Notes under the pieces: generated by a model | Seen by the model: only the letters and a program-made list of their open reading frames with translations | Told to the model about the DNA's origin: nothing | Database searches by the model: none | Origin: Streptomyces diastatochromogenes | GTDB taxonomy: Bacteria > Actinomycetota > Actinomycetes > Streptomycetales > Streptomycetaceae | DNA: 64,000 bases | Reading direction: 5' to 3' | Assembly (NCBI GenBank): GCA_026913215.1 | Contig: JAPTYK010000001.1 | Coordinates: forward strand, 5,084,001-5,148,000 | Shown: in pieces, positions 1-8,496 of the stretch | How the letters are laid out: every line of letters begins with the position of its first letter | Numbering within the stretch: the stretch's first letter is position 1 | Translations under genes and position numbers: made by a program

Positions 1-17
1 TGACGCACCACCACACG

Positions 18-62
18 ATGTGGGCCTTCCGTGGGCTCGAACCCTGGAGTGATCCAGTCTGA
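18..62 (+). CDS. uORF leader peptide upstream of wblC (14 codons)
   Basis: A short reading frame starts with ATG at 18 and stops with TGA at 60-62; it encodes MWAFRGLEPWSDPV. No clear ribosome binding site precedes it within the window, so a leaderless or near-leaderless transcript is possible. It lies about 170 bases before the wblC start and its stop codon sits inside a perfect hairpin (57-75), followed at once by a terminator-like hairpin (86-120). This layout is what is known for whiB7/wblC leaders, where translation of a uORF decides between termination and read-through. The peptide itself is inferred from the frame only. Confidence 0.6.
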   Translation: MWAFRGLEPWSDPV

Positions 63-75
63 TCCATGATCAGAC
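57..75 (+). promoter_or_regulatory. Hairpin over the uORF stop codon (putative attenuator element)
   Basis: GTCTGATC (57-64) and GATCAGAC (68-75) are perfect inverted repeats with a 3-base loop. The uORF stop TGA (60-62) is inside the left arm, so a ribosome stalled on the uORF would cover or free this stem. Confidence 0.55.
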
Positions 76-85
76 CGGCGCCTTC

Positions 86-120
86 AGGGCCGCGGAACCC
101 CACCCGGGATCCGCGGCCCT
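86..120 (+). terminator. Rho-independent terminator in the wblC leader (attenuator)
   Basis: AGGGCCGCGGA (86-96) pairs perfectly with TCCGCGGCCCT (110-120) around a 13-base loop, and a pyrimidine-rich TCTGTTTGTCC stretch follows. It lies between the uORF and wblC on the same transcript, so it is best read as a conditional terminator for wblC and not as the end of an upstream gene. Confidence 0.7.
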
Positions 121-235
121 TCTGTTTGTCCCCGAACGGGGACGACGGAGCGAAGGGGCCTCGGGAAAGACACCGCCCGGTACCAGCCGAAACCCCGGCC
201 AACAGGCCGGAACGACCAGACGAGGAAAGACCACC

Positions 236-607
236 GTGCAACTCGAAGCGCACGCCCCGTCCGTACCGCCTTCCGAATCGATCCCCCTGCCCGGCCGCTC
301 CACGGAGGACCCCGCTTTGACCCCCCTCACCGCGCTCACCGCGCTCGACGACGCCATCGAGAACCTCGGCGTCCCCGTCCCCTGTCGTGCCTACGACCCC
401 GAGGTCTTCTTCGCCGAGTCCCCGGCCGACGTCGAGTACGCGAAGTCCCTCTGCCAGACCTGCCCGCTCGTGGCCGCCTGCCTCGCCGGCGCCAAGGAGC
501 GCCGCGAGCCCTGGGGCGTCTGGGGTGGCGAGCTCTTCGTCCAGGGTGTGGTCGTCGCCCGCAAGCGGCCCCGTGGCCGTCCGCGCAAGAACCCGGTCGC
601 GGCATGA
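236..607 (+). CDS. wblC: WhiB-like transcription factor WblC (WhiB7 type)
   Basis: Iron-sulfur transcription factor of the Wbl family, 123 aa. Four cysteines that would hold a [4Fe-4S] cluster are C50, C73, C76 and C82, followed by the GVWGG turn at 94-98. The C-terminus has an AT-hook, RPRGRPRK at 111-118, which singles out the WhiB7/WblC subgroup that binds with the principal sigma factor and turns on intrinsic antibiotic-resistance genes. Start GTG at 236 is set by the AGGAAAG motif 6 bases upstream. The leader carries a uORF and a terminator, so transcription is probably controlled by attenuation when ribosomes stall. Its stop overlaps the next start by four bases (ATGA), so the two genes are translationally coupled. 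Confidence 0.9.
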   Translation: MQLEAHAPSVPPSESIPLPGRSTEDPALTPLTALTALDDAIENLGVPVPCRAYDPEVFFAESPADVEYAKSLCQTCPLVAACLAGAKERREPWGVWGGELFVQGVVVARKRPRGRPRKNPVAA

Positions 608-927
608 ACGCCACCGGAACCATCGACCGTCCCCTCACGCACGATCCCCAGAAGCAGGCCCCGATGACCTCTTCCGCCAGCGAGCCCGCAGGCTCCGCGA
701 CCCCAGTCTTCTCCCCCGCCGCCGCGCACACCGCGCGTCAGAACAGGACCCGTGAAATGCAACTCGCCCCAGAAGCCCTGGCCCGTGCCCATATGCACGA
801 ACGACAGCGTGAGGCCGACGCGGAACGCCAGGCCGTGCGCCTGGTCGCCGCCCGGCGCATGCAGCGCCGCGCCGAGCGCGTCTCGCTGCGCGCCCGCCGC
901 GCGCTCGCCATGGCCGTCATGCACTGA
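604..927 (+). CDS. Small conserved basic protein downstream of wblC
   Basis: 107 aa, no family recognised. The N-terminal half is low complexity (Pro, Ala, Ser, Thr); the C-terminal half, about residues 50-105, is a strongly basic helix-like segment rich in Arg, Ala, Glu and Gln (for example RRMQRRAERVSLRARRALAM). No signal peptide or membrane segment is visible. It starts in the ATGA overlap with the wblC stop, so it is probably made from the wblC message and induced with it. Nucleic-acid binding would fit the charge but is only a guess. Confidence 0.65.
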   Translation: MNATGTIDRPLTHDPQKQAPMTSSASEPAGSATPVFSPAAAHTARQNRTREMQLAPEALARAHMHERQREADAERQAVRLVAARRMQRRAERVSLRARRALAMAVMH

Positions 928-1021
928 GCATCGCCGTGATGCCTCCGCGGGGCCGGTCCGAACGGACCGGCCCCGCGTGCGTTGTCCACCCCCGGCCCCC
1001 CGCCGGACTATCGTCACCAGG

Positions 1022-1204
1022 GTGAACGAAGCACCCGTCCCCGAGGAGCCCGTCTCCTGCGCCCGCTGCGGCAGGACCGCCGACCCCCTCCCGATGACCT
1101 GGACCTGCTCCGTCGAGAACGGCCGCCGCCAGTACTTCTGCGACACCTGCGCCCGCGAGAACCTCCGCGCCATCGAAGGCCGCCTCGACTCCTCCTGGTG
1201 GTGA
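1022..1204 (+). CDS. Small zinc-ribbon-like protein
   Basis: 60 aa from GTG at 1022. Two CxxC knuckles, C13-x2-C16 and C40-x2-C43, plus C29 suggest a small zinc ribbon; the chain ends in SSWW. No function can be assigned. Proteins of this layout are common and conserved beside wblC in Streptomyces as far as I recall. The coding frame is chosen for the regular cysteine spacing and strong third-position G/C; a longer frame starting at 752 is discarded because it would run through the preceding gene. Confidence 0.65.
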   Translation: MNEAPVPEEPVSCARCGRTADPLPMTWTCSVENGRRQYFCDTCARENLRAIEGRLDSSWW

Positions 1205-1328
1205 ACCCCACCACCCCCGACCCCCGCCGAGGGCCGCGCCCGCCAGGGGCCGCGCCCGCCTGGGCGGTGCCGCCTGGGCCGCGCCCGCCTTCCCGCGCCC
1301 CCGTCCGGCGCGAGCCCGCCACGACCGC

Positions 1329-2674
1329 CTAGGCGGGGCCCGGTTCCTCGAAGCCGGGAAGCCACTCGGCGAGCTCGTCCCGGAGGCGTACCGTCGCGTT
1401 CAGCTGGCACAGGACGCCGATGGTGCTCAGGGTGACGCGGTGTATCAGCAGGTAGGCGGGGGCAGGTTGAGCTGCTTGCCCAGCTGGTGGGCGGGGAGCG
1501 GGGTCGGCGATGCGGGCCGCCTGGGTCCGCATCCAGGCGCGGGTGAAGACGAACGCCTCCACCTCGGCCGGTTCGATGATCGGCAGCAGGTACTCCAGGA
1601 CCGCGTCGGGGTCGAGCACGACGGACTCCTTGACGAAGCCCTCCTCGCGCAGGAGCTCGTAGACCGTGTCGGCCTCCCCGGTGACGGCCATCCGCAGACA
1701 GGTGCCGATGGTCTCCGGCAGCCCGCCCGGCAGCCGGTCCACGGTGCCGAAGTCGAGGACGCCGAGCCGCCAGCTCTCCGGCCCCTCGTCCTCGCCGGTT
1801 CCGGGCAGCAGCCGGAAGTTCCCCGGGTGCGGATCGGCGTGCAGCAGGCCCGTGCGCGCGGGGCCGGAGAAGAGGAACCGGGCGAGGAGCTGCCCGGCCC
1901 GGTCCCGCTGCTCCTCGGTGCCGTCCGCGATCACCTCCGAGAGCGGGACCCCGTCCATCCACTCGGTCACGAGGACCTGGTCCGACTGGTGCACCACCGC
2001 GGGCACCACCACGTCGGGATCGTCCGCGAACTCCTCCGCGTGGATCCGCTGGGCCTCCGCCTCCAGGGCGTAGTCCAGCTCCTCGGCGACCCGCTCCCGC
2101 ATCTCGGCGATCAGCGGTTTGATGTCCATGCCCGGGACGAGCGGACCGAGCAGCCGGGCGAAGCGGCTCAGCTGCGTCAGGTCCGAGAGCAGTGCCTCCC
2201 CCGCGCCCGGGTACTGCACCTTCACCGCGACCTCGCGCCCGTCGTGCCACACCGCCCGGTGCACCTGGCCGATCGAGGCCGCCGCCGCGGGCTTGTCCTC
2301 GAACTCCAGGAACAGCGCCCGCCATTCGGCGCCGAGCCGCTCCTCCAGGACCGCGTGCACCGTGCGCGTCGGCAGCGGCGGGGCCGCCTCCTGAGCTTCG
2401 TCAGCGCCGCCCGGTACGGCCCGGCGACCTCCTCCGGAAGGGCCGACTCGAAGACGGACAGCGCCTGACCCATCTTCATGGCACCGCCCTTGAGCTCACC
2501 GAGGACCTTGAACAGCTGCTCGGCCGTGCGCTGCTGGAGCTCGCGGGCGACGAGCTCCGCCGATCTGCCGCCGATCCGCTTGCCCAGACCCCAGGTGGCC
2601 CGGCCCGCGAAGCTCAAAGGCAACGCGGCCAACTTGGCGGTCCGGGTGACCGCCTTCCGGGGAAGATCAGACAT
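1329..2674 (-). CDS. ABC1/UbiB (AarF) family atypical kinase, frameshifted
   Basis: Member of the ABC1/ADCK/UbiB protein-kinase-like family, whose bacterial members support quinone or lipid metabolism. The start MSDLPRKAV is at 2674. N-terminal KxGQ motif (KMGQALS), the alanine-rich loop AAASIGQVHRA, the lysine strand VAVKVQYPG, the catalytic HADPHPGN and the metal-binding LDFG are all present. One base is missing near 2385 (a CTC-AGG where CTCCAGG is expected), which splits the frame. Near 1440-1500 three further lost C bases cancel out, leaving a garbled stretch before AYLLIHRVTLS. It is followed downstream on the minus strand by nothing close and preceded by a ThiF-like gene 41 bases upstream. 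Confidence 0.82.
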
Positions 2675-2715
2675 AAGCCCCTCCAAAACCCAGACTGCAG
2701 TGCCGCGCAGGGCCG

Positions 2716-3839
2716 TTACCCCGCCATTGTGTCGTGCGGGTCGCCGGCCGCCGAGGCCCGCTCCCCTTCCGCTCCGCGCGCCGCCCGCAGGGCAGGCCGG
2801 GTGCGGTCCCAAGCGTTCCGCCCGCCACTCGAGCAGCGGTAGGGACGTCTCCCAGCGGGCGCCCGTGCTCGCGGGCAGGTCCCCGTCCAGGAAGGCCAGC
2901 GCGTGCGCGGCCGCCAGTCCGGCCACCGCCGTGGCGAGACCGAGGTCACAGGCGGGCAGCGGATGCGGGGCGCCGGACCTCCACTGGGCGAGCAGCCGGG
3001 GCGCCGACGGGTCCCGGTCCGTCCGCTCCTCCTGGAGGCACCGCGCGCAGGCCGTGCCGCCGGGCAGCACGAGCGGCCCGACCGTCCCCGTCGCCTCCAG
3101 GACGCCCGCGTACAGATGGGGGTGCCGGCGGCGATCCACGGCTCGGCGGGGACCGGATCGGGGACGTACGCGCCGAGACCGTCCCGGGCGTCACCACGAC
3201 GAGTGACAGCCCCGGCTCCCGAGGGCTTCACCCGGTCCGCGCGCCCGGGTCCAGCGGCCGACCAGGCGCCGGGCCGCCGTCGCCCGGCGCTCGCCGACGG
3301 CCTCGGCCGGCAGGCCGCCCGGGGCCGTCTCCCAGGGGTCGACCCGGCCCGAGTCGAGGACCTCGACCGAGCCCACCCCGCCGCCGCGAGCAGGGCCGCC
3401 ACCGTCGCCCCGACCCGCCCCGCGCCCCGGACCTGGACGCGCAGCGCCCGCCGGGCCGCCAGGGTCCGCGCCGCCCGCTCCGGTGCGGGATGGACCACGG
3501 AGAGGGAGGCCAGATCGGCGCGGAGCGGATCGAGGCCACGTCCACCGCACCGGCGGCCGGCCCCGCCTTCCCGGGCCGCCCGCTCTCCGCGTCCGTGAGG
3601 AGACCGGCCGCTTCGAGCCGCCCCAGGAGCGCGTCCAGACGTCCGTCCGGGAGGCCGAGCGCCCGCGCCTCGGCCCGCAGCAGCGCGGTCCCGCGGGTGC
3701 CGTCGAGCAGCCCGAGCACCGCCCCCGTCTCCCGGTCGACCGGGCCGAGCACCACCGCGTGCGCCGGGGTGACGCCGAACTGGACGGACCGCAGACTCCG
3801 CCATGCCCGCCGCAGCGCCGGTTTCACCATCGGATGCAT
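2716..3839 (-). CDS. ThiF/E1-like protein (TOMM leader-binding-like), multiply frameshifted
   Basis: About 370 aa once repaired. The N-terminus (MHPMVKPALRRAW) leads into a small winged region resembling a leader-peptide recognition domain; the middle has the nucleotide-binding start VRGAGRVGATVAALLAAAG; the C-terminal part has LYAGVLEATGTVGPLVLPGG, then a TACARCLQEERTDRDP stretch typical of the ThiF-like partners of azoline-forming cyclodehydratases. No YcaO gene or precursor peptide is seen nearby, so the biochemical role is open. At least four single-base shifts lie between 2780 and 3560. It probably shares a transcript with the UbiB kinase that follows it. Confidence 0.65.
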
Positions 3840-4072
3840 TTCCCCGCCCCGTCCGTCCCGTGTCCGTCCTCGCCCGTGACCCGCATTTCATGATCGACAA
3901 CACCATTCGTGTCGTCCCGGGAGGAGAATGCCCCGCCGCCGTGACCGCCGCCGAAAGTTGTCCACAGGTCAGGGGGATTAGTCATTCGAATGATGAGCGG
4001 TCGGGCCGGATCGTTCCCGAAACCACTCCCGGGGCGGGACTTCCCCCGCCGACAGCGGGTAACGTCGGGGCC

Positions 4073-4646
4073 GTGCCCGCCGACCACCAGCGCAGCGTGA
4101 CCAGCGAACCGCCCGCGGGCGGGGACGAGCGCGGTCGAGGTCCGCAGAAGCCCCCGGCGGAGCAGAACGGTCTCCGCCTACCGCGAGGGCGACCGCACCA
4201 TCGTGCTCATCCCGGCCCGCATGTCGGAGGCGGAGGAGCGCCGCTGGGTCGGCGTCATGCTGGACAAGCTCGCCGCCCAGGAGAGCCGGAGCGTCCTCGG
4301 CGACCGCGAGCTCACCGAGCGCGCGCTGCGGCTCTCGGAGCAGTACTTCGGCGGCCGGGCCCGCCCCGGCTCCGTCCGCTGGGTGACCAACCAGAACACC
4401 CGCTGGGGCTCCTGCACCCCCTCCGAGGGCAGCATCCGCCTCTCCCACCGGCTCCAGGGCATGCCCGAGTACGTCGTCGACTACGTCCTCCTGCACGAGC
4501 TGGCCCACCTCCTCGTCCCCGGGCACGGCCCGCGGTTCTGGCGGCTCCTGGAGGCCTATCCGCGCACCGAGCGGGCCCGCGGCTATCTGGAGGGCGTGGT
4601 CGCCGCGGCACGCCTGCCGCACCTTCCGGAGGCCCGCGAGGAGTGA
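4073..4646 (+). CDS. YgjP/M48-like zinc metallopeptidase domain protein
   Basis: About 190 aa. Zinc motif HELAH sits in LLHELAHLLVPGHGPRFW, preceded by the family signature NQNTRWGSC; this pair marks the YgjP/WLM-like (DUF45) group. Start is taken as GTG 4073 (VPADHQRSVTS), but an extra G in the GGGG at about 4121-4124 breaks the frame; removing it gives a continuous chain into AYREGDRTIVLIPARMSE. Without the repair only the part from 4203 is readable. Substrate unknown; a housekeeping protease or nucleotide-hydrolase role has been proposed for relatives. Confidence 0.75.
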
Positions 4647-4771
4647 CGGCGCGGCCACGCGCGCGTGTTTCCCGATTTCGTACCGAATACGACCTGGCCT
4701 GTCTCATGTCGTACGCAACGGTTAGCCTGGCGCGAGCATTCGCCATTCGGGATGGGGGACGGTCGTTACGC

Positions 4772-6457
4772 ATGGCCAGGGAATTCCAACGCGGCCACAA
4801 GGCCAAGATCAGTGATCTGACCGCGGGAACCGATCTGTACGTCGGTGTGCAGATCGCTGCGCCCGGACTGACTTTCGACATCAGCTGCTTCGGACTCGAC
4901 GCCGAGGAGCGGCTCTCGGACGACCGCTACTTCGTCTTCTTCAACCAGCCGAAGTCGCCCGAGGAGTCCATCCAGCTGCTCGGCGCCCAGTCCGGTGACA
5001 CCGAGTCCTTCCGCGTCACCCTCGACCGCATCCCCGCGCACATCCACAAGCTGTCGTTCACGGCGACGATCGACGGCGCCGGCCAGATGTCCCAGATCGG
5101 CCCCGGCCACCTGCGGATCGTGGCGGGCGGCGAGGAGGTCGCGCGCTACGCGTTCACGGGCACGGAGTTCTCCACCGAGCGCGCGGTGATGCTCGGCGAC
5201 TTCTACCTGAAGGACGTGTGGCGCTTCGCCGCCGTCGGCCAGGGCTTCGACGGAGGCCTGGAGGCGCTCCTGCGGAACTTCGGCGGCGAGGTCGCCGAGG
5301 AGGAGCCCGCCGCCCCGCAGCAGCAGGCCGCGGCCCCGGCTTCGCCCCGCCGCCGCAGGCCGCCGCGCCCCGGCCTTCGGCGCACCCCCGCGCCCGCCTT
5401 CGGCGCCCCGCCGCGCCCGCCCCGGCCCCCGCCTTCGGCGCGCCGCCGGCCCGCCCGCGCCCGCCCCGCCCGCGCCCGTGCAGCCGGTCCACGCGCAGCC
5501 GACGATGGTCGCTCCGCTGGCGCCCGCCCCGGTCCCGCCGCCCTCCCCGGCGCCGCCGACCCCGACCCCGCCGCCGTACGGCCAGCCCGCGGCGCCCTAC
5601 GGGCAGCCGCCGCAGCCCTCGTACGGCCAGGTGCCGGGCCAGCCCCCGCCCGTACCCCGGGCAGGTCCCCGGCCAGTACCCCGGGCACGGCCAGCCGCCG
5701 CAGGCCCCTACGGACAGCCCGCCCCCGCCCCGTACGGGCAGCAGCCGCCGGCGTACGGGCAGCAGCCCGGCGTCCCGCAGGGCGTCCCGGCGACCGGAGC
5801 GGGCTCGCCGCCGCGCTCGCGCCGTACAAGGAGACCGCCACCGGCGCCCGCTGGACCCCGCAGAACCAGCAGCTCCTGCGGGTCGACCTCGCCATGGGCG
5901 GCACCCCCGTCCTCGCCCGCCAGGGCTCCATGGTCATGTACCAGGGCAAGGTCGACTTCGGCTACAAGGGAGCGGGCTTCGCCGGCCGGATCGTGGGCAA
6001 CGCCACCGGCCAGGAGATGCAGCTCATGCGCTGCAGCGGCCGGGGCCAGGTCTTCCTCGCCGAGAACGGCGCCCATCTGCACCCGATCGAGCTCCAGGGC
6101 GACGGCATCTGCGTCTCCGCCGAGAACGTCCTCGCGTTCGACGAGTCCCTGCACTACGAGGTCCGCCGCATCGAGGGCCACGGCATCCCCGGCGGCGCCC
6201 TGTTCACCATGCAGTTCCAGGGCACCGGCACCGTCGTCGTGAAGACCCACGGCGTCCCCGTCGTCCTGCCCGTCACACCGACGACCTTCGCCGACTGCAA
6301 CGCCGTCGTCGCCTGGTCGTCCGCGTCGCAGGTCGTCCTCTCCAGCCAGGTGCGGCTCCGCCGCAACGCCTACCCGGGCCACAGCGGGGAGACCGTGAAC
6401 CTCCAGTTCCGGGGAGCCCCCGGCAACTTCATCGTCGTCCAGCCCTACGAGGTCTGA
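4772..6457 (+). CDS. TerD-domain and AIM24-domain fusion protein
   Basis: About 560 aa. Residues 1-170 form a TerD domain (MAREFQRGHKAKISDLTAGT, with an FDISCFGLD strand and a DDRYFVFFNQ loop), a calcium-binding fold of tellurite/stress-response proteins. A long Pro/Ala/Gln/Gly linker follows, then an AIM24 domain from about residue 355 (LLRVDLAMGG to FIVVQPYEV). Start ATG 4772 is chosen because the TerD fold begins there. Compensating indels inside the linker hide its true reading: other frames at 5570-5790 give repeated PYGQ motifs. First of three AIM24 genes in a row; the next starts 11 bases downstream, so an operon is likely. Confidence 0.82.
   Translation: MAREFQRGHKAKISDLTAGTDLYVGVQIAAPGLTFDISCFGLDAEERLSDDRYFVFFNQPKSPEESIQLLGAQSGDTESFRVTLDRIPAHIHKLSFTATIDGAGQMSQIGPGHLRIVAGGEEVARYAFTGTEFSTERAVMLGDFYLKDVWRFAAVGQGFDGGLEALLRNFGGEVAEEEPAAPQQQAAAPASPRRRRPPRPGLRRTPAPAFGAPPRPPRPPPSARRRPARARPARARAAGPRAADDGRSAGARPGPAALPGAADPDPAAVRPARGALRAAAAALVRPGAGPAPARTPGRSPASTPGTASRRRPLRTARPRPVRAAAAGVRAAARRPAGRPGDRSGLAAALAPYKETATGARWTPQNQQLLRVDLAMGGTPVLARQGSMVMYQGKVDFGYKGAGFAGRIVGNATGQEMQLMRCSGRGQVFLAENGAHLHPIELQGDGICVSAENVLAFDESLHYEVRRIEGHGIPGGALFTMQFQGTGTVVVKTHGVPVVLPVTPTTFADCNAVVAWSSASQVVLSSQVRLRRNAYPGHSGETVNLQFRGAPGNFIVVQPYEV
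5571..5790 (+). repeat. PYGQ-encoding repeat region in the TerD-AIM24 linker
   Basis: In the +3 frame relative to the flanking domains the DNA encodes a string of PYGQ, SYGQ and AYGQ motifs (PYGQPAAPYGQPPQPSYGQ and further copies). This marks a disordered, Tyr/Gln/Pro-rich linker. The change of frame at both ends indicates lost bases in the C-rich DNA. Confidence 0.6.
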
Positions 6458-6468
6458 GGGAGCCCGTC

Positions 6469-7149
6469 ATGAACCAGCAGCTCGCGGGCTACGCCCCGAC
6501 CCCCGTCGCGGCCCGCATGGAGAACCACGGCCACACCATGCTCAAGGTCGCCATGGCCTCCGGCCAGGACCTGTACGCCCGGACCGGCTCGATGGTCGCC
6601 TACGAGGGCTTCATCACCTACGAGCCCAACCCGCCCGCCGTCCGCCAGTACGCCCAGCAGTGGGTGACCGGCGAGGGCGCGCCGATCATGAAGTGCTCCG
6701 GCGACGGACTGCTCTACCTCGCCGACTACGGCGCCGACGTCGTCGTCATCAACCTCCAGAACGACTCGATCTCGGTCAACGGCACCAACGTGCTCGCCTT
6801 CGACGCCCACCTCCAGTGGGGCGTCGAGCGGGTCAAGGGCCTCGCCAAGTTCGCCGGCCAGGGCCTGTTCAACGTGGAGATCTCCGGCACCGGCTGGGTC
6901 GCGCTCACCTCGCGCGGCACGCCGATCGTCGTCGACTGCGGCCGCGGCGAGGACGAGACGTACGTCGACCCCGACGCGCTCGTCGCCTGGTCGCCCGCGC
7001 TCAAGGTCAAGGGCAAGCGCAGCTTCAAGGCCTCCTCCCTCATCGGGCGGGGCAGCGGCGAGGCCTACCAGATGGCCTTCTCGGGCCAGGGCATCGTCGT
7101 CGTACAGCCGAGCGAGGACAGCACCGACCGCCTGCGGGCCCGGGGCTGA
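6469..7149 (+). CDS. AIM24 family protein (second of three)
   Basis: 226 aa, intact, start ATG 6469 with GAGGGAG 5-11 bases upstream. The chain is an AIM24-type beta-rich fold throughout: MLKVAMASGQDLYARTGSMV, then IMKCSGDGLLYLADYGADV and the closing strand GIVVVQPSE. No signal or membrane segment. The family takes its name from a yeast mitochondrial protein; bacterial copies are often beside TerD proteins but their reaction is unknown. It lies 11 bases after the TerD-AIM24 gene and 19 bases before the third copy. Confidence 0.85.
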   Translation: MNQQLAGYAPTPVAARMENHGHTMLKVAMASGQDLYARTGSMVAYEGFITYEPNPPAVRQYAQQWVTGEGAPIMKCSGDGLLYLADYGADVVVINLQNDSISVNGTNVLAFDAHLQWGVERVKGLAKFAGQGLFNVEISGTGWVALTSRGTPIVVDCGRGEDETYVDPDALVAWSPALKVKGKRSFKASSLIGRGSGEAYQMAFSGQGIVVVQPSEDSTDRLRARG

Positions 7150-7168
7150 GGGGGAGCGAGAACACACC

Positions 7169-7924
7169 ATGCAGAGCCCGCTTTTCAACCACGCCGAACA
7201 GCAGAGCCAGGAGCGGTACGTCATCCAGAACCCGCAGCTCCTGCGGGTCAGCCTCACCGGGCAGGACGACGTCCTCGCCCGCAAGGGCGCCATGGTCGCG
7301 TACCAGGGACTCATCGACTTCGACGGCGAGTACCAGAACCCGAACCAGCGCCGGGCCCGCGCCCGCACCGGCGAGGGACTGGACCTGATGCGCTGCTCCG
7401 GCCAGGGCACGGTCTACTTCGCCAACCTCGCCCAGCACGTCCACGTCGTGGAGGTCGAGCAGGACGGCCTGACCGTCGACAGCGCCTACGTCCTGGCGCT
7501 CGACTCGACCCTCCACACCGAGGTCATCGCCGTCGACAGCCAGTACGGCGTCTCCGGCACCGGCAAGTACCAGCTCAACATCTCCGGCCGCGGCAAGGTC
7601 GCCCTGATGACCTCCGGGCAGCCGCTCATGATGCAGGTCACGCCCGAGAAGTACGTGAGCGTCGACGCCGACGCGATCGTCGCCTGGTCCACCGGCCTCC
7701 GCGTCCAGATGCAGGCGCAGACCACCAACTCCAGCGTCCGCCGCCGCCGCGGCAACACGGGCGAGGGCTGGGAGCTCAGCTTCCTCGGACAGGGCTTCGC
7801 GCTCGTCCAGCCCAGCGAGGTCATGCCCCCGCAGAACGCCGCCATCGGACAGGGCATCGCCGCCCAGTTCGGCGCCGGCCAGCACGGCTCCCACGCCCAG
7901 AACCAGAACAACGCCTGGAACTGA
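7169..7924 (+). CDS. AIM24 family protein (third of three)
   Basis: 251 aa, intact, start ATG 7169. Same fold as its two upstream neighbours: LLRVSLTGQDDVLARKGAMV, DLMRCSGQGTVYFANLAQHV and GQGFALVQPSEV. It has a longer, Gln/Ala/Asn-rich tail ending in QNQNNAWN. The three paralogues differ enough to be old duplications with separate roles. A strong hairpin at 7930-7964 closes the operon. Confidence 0.85.
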   Translation: MQSPLFNHAEQQSQERYVIQNPQLLRVSLTGQDDVLARKGAMVAYQGLIDFDGEYQNPNQRRARARTGEGLDLMRCSGQGTVYFANLAQHVHVVEVEQDGLTVDSAYVLALDSTLHTEVIAVDSQYGVSGTGKYQLNISGRGKVALMTSGQPLMMQVTPEKYVSVDADAIVAWSTGLRVQMQAQTTNSSVRRRRGNTGEGWELSFLGQGFALVQPSEVMPPQNAAIGQGIAAQFGAGQHGSHAQNQNNAWN

Positions 7925-7929
7925 GCACG

Positions 7930-7964
7930 GGTGAGGGCCGGCCGCCCGGCGACCGGCCCTCACC
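7930..7964. terminator. Bidirectional terminator between AIM24 and NUDIX genes
   Basis: GGTGAGGGCCGG (7930-7941) and CCGGCCCTCACC (7953-7964) pair perfectly; it lies between two convergent genes. Confidence 0.75.
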
Positions 7965-7971
7965 GCTGTCC

Positions 7972-8496
7972 TCACGCCAGCCGCGCCAGCGTGCCCTTCA
8001 ACAGCTCCACCACCGACGTGTCGGCCACACCCGCCACGTCCTCGTACGCGAACCAGCGCAGGTCCAGCGACTCCTCGCTGATCTCCGCCACCGCGTCCGC
8101 CGGGGCCAGCGCCGCGTACTGCACGTCCAGGTGCCAGTGACAGGGCGCCGGGATCGGATGCCGGTCGAGCCGCACCGGACCGCCCGGCAGCAGCGTGAGA
8201 CCCGCGATGCCGGACTCCTCGGTCGCCTCGCGCAGCGCCGCCTCCTCCACCGTCGCGTCACCCGGCTCGCAGTGACCGCCCATCTGCAGCCACATGCCCA
8301 GCTTCTTGTGCAGGGTCAGCAGCACGCGCCCGCGCGACGGGTCGATCACCAGCGCGCTGGAGGTCAGGTGCCCGGCCTCGCACGGCTTGTACATGCCGTC
8401 CGGATGCCCCGCGAGATGGTCCAGATAGACATCGCGCAGCTCCGGCTGGTCCTCGTACCCCTTCAGCACGAGGACCGCGTCGTCGTACAGGCTCAC
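7972..8496 (-). CDS. NUDIX hydrolase
   Basis: 174 aa. The Nudix box GGHCEPGDATVEEAALREAT-EESG matches Gx5Ex7REUxEExGU with all acidic metal ligands present, in about residues 85-108. Cytosolic nucleoside-diphosphate-linked pyrophosphohydrolase of unknown substrate. Its start ATG overlaps the stop of the upstream DUF2342 gene by four bases, so the two are probably co-translated. Confidence 0.85.
   Translation of the reverse strand: MSLYDDAVLVLKGYEDQPELRDVYLDHLAGHPDGMYKPCEAGHLTSSALVIDPSRGRVLLTLHKKLGMWLQMGGHCEPGDATVEEAALREATEESGIAGLTLLPGGPVRLDRHPIPAPCHWHLDVQYAALAPADAVAEISEESLDLRWFAYEDVAGVADTSVVELLKGTLARLA

Noticed and set aside
3803..4771. 5' part of a single open frame that runs from 3803 to 6457
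   Set aside because: It joins the YgjP-like gene region to the TerD-AIM24 gene through an out-of-frame stretch; the TerD fold clearly starts at 4772 and the metalloprotein reads in another frame.
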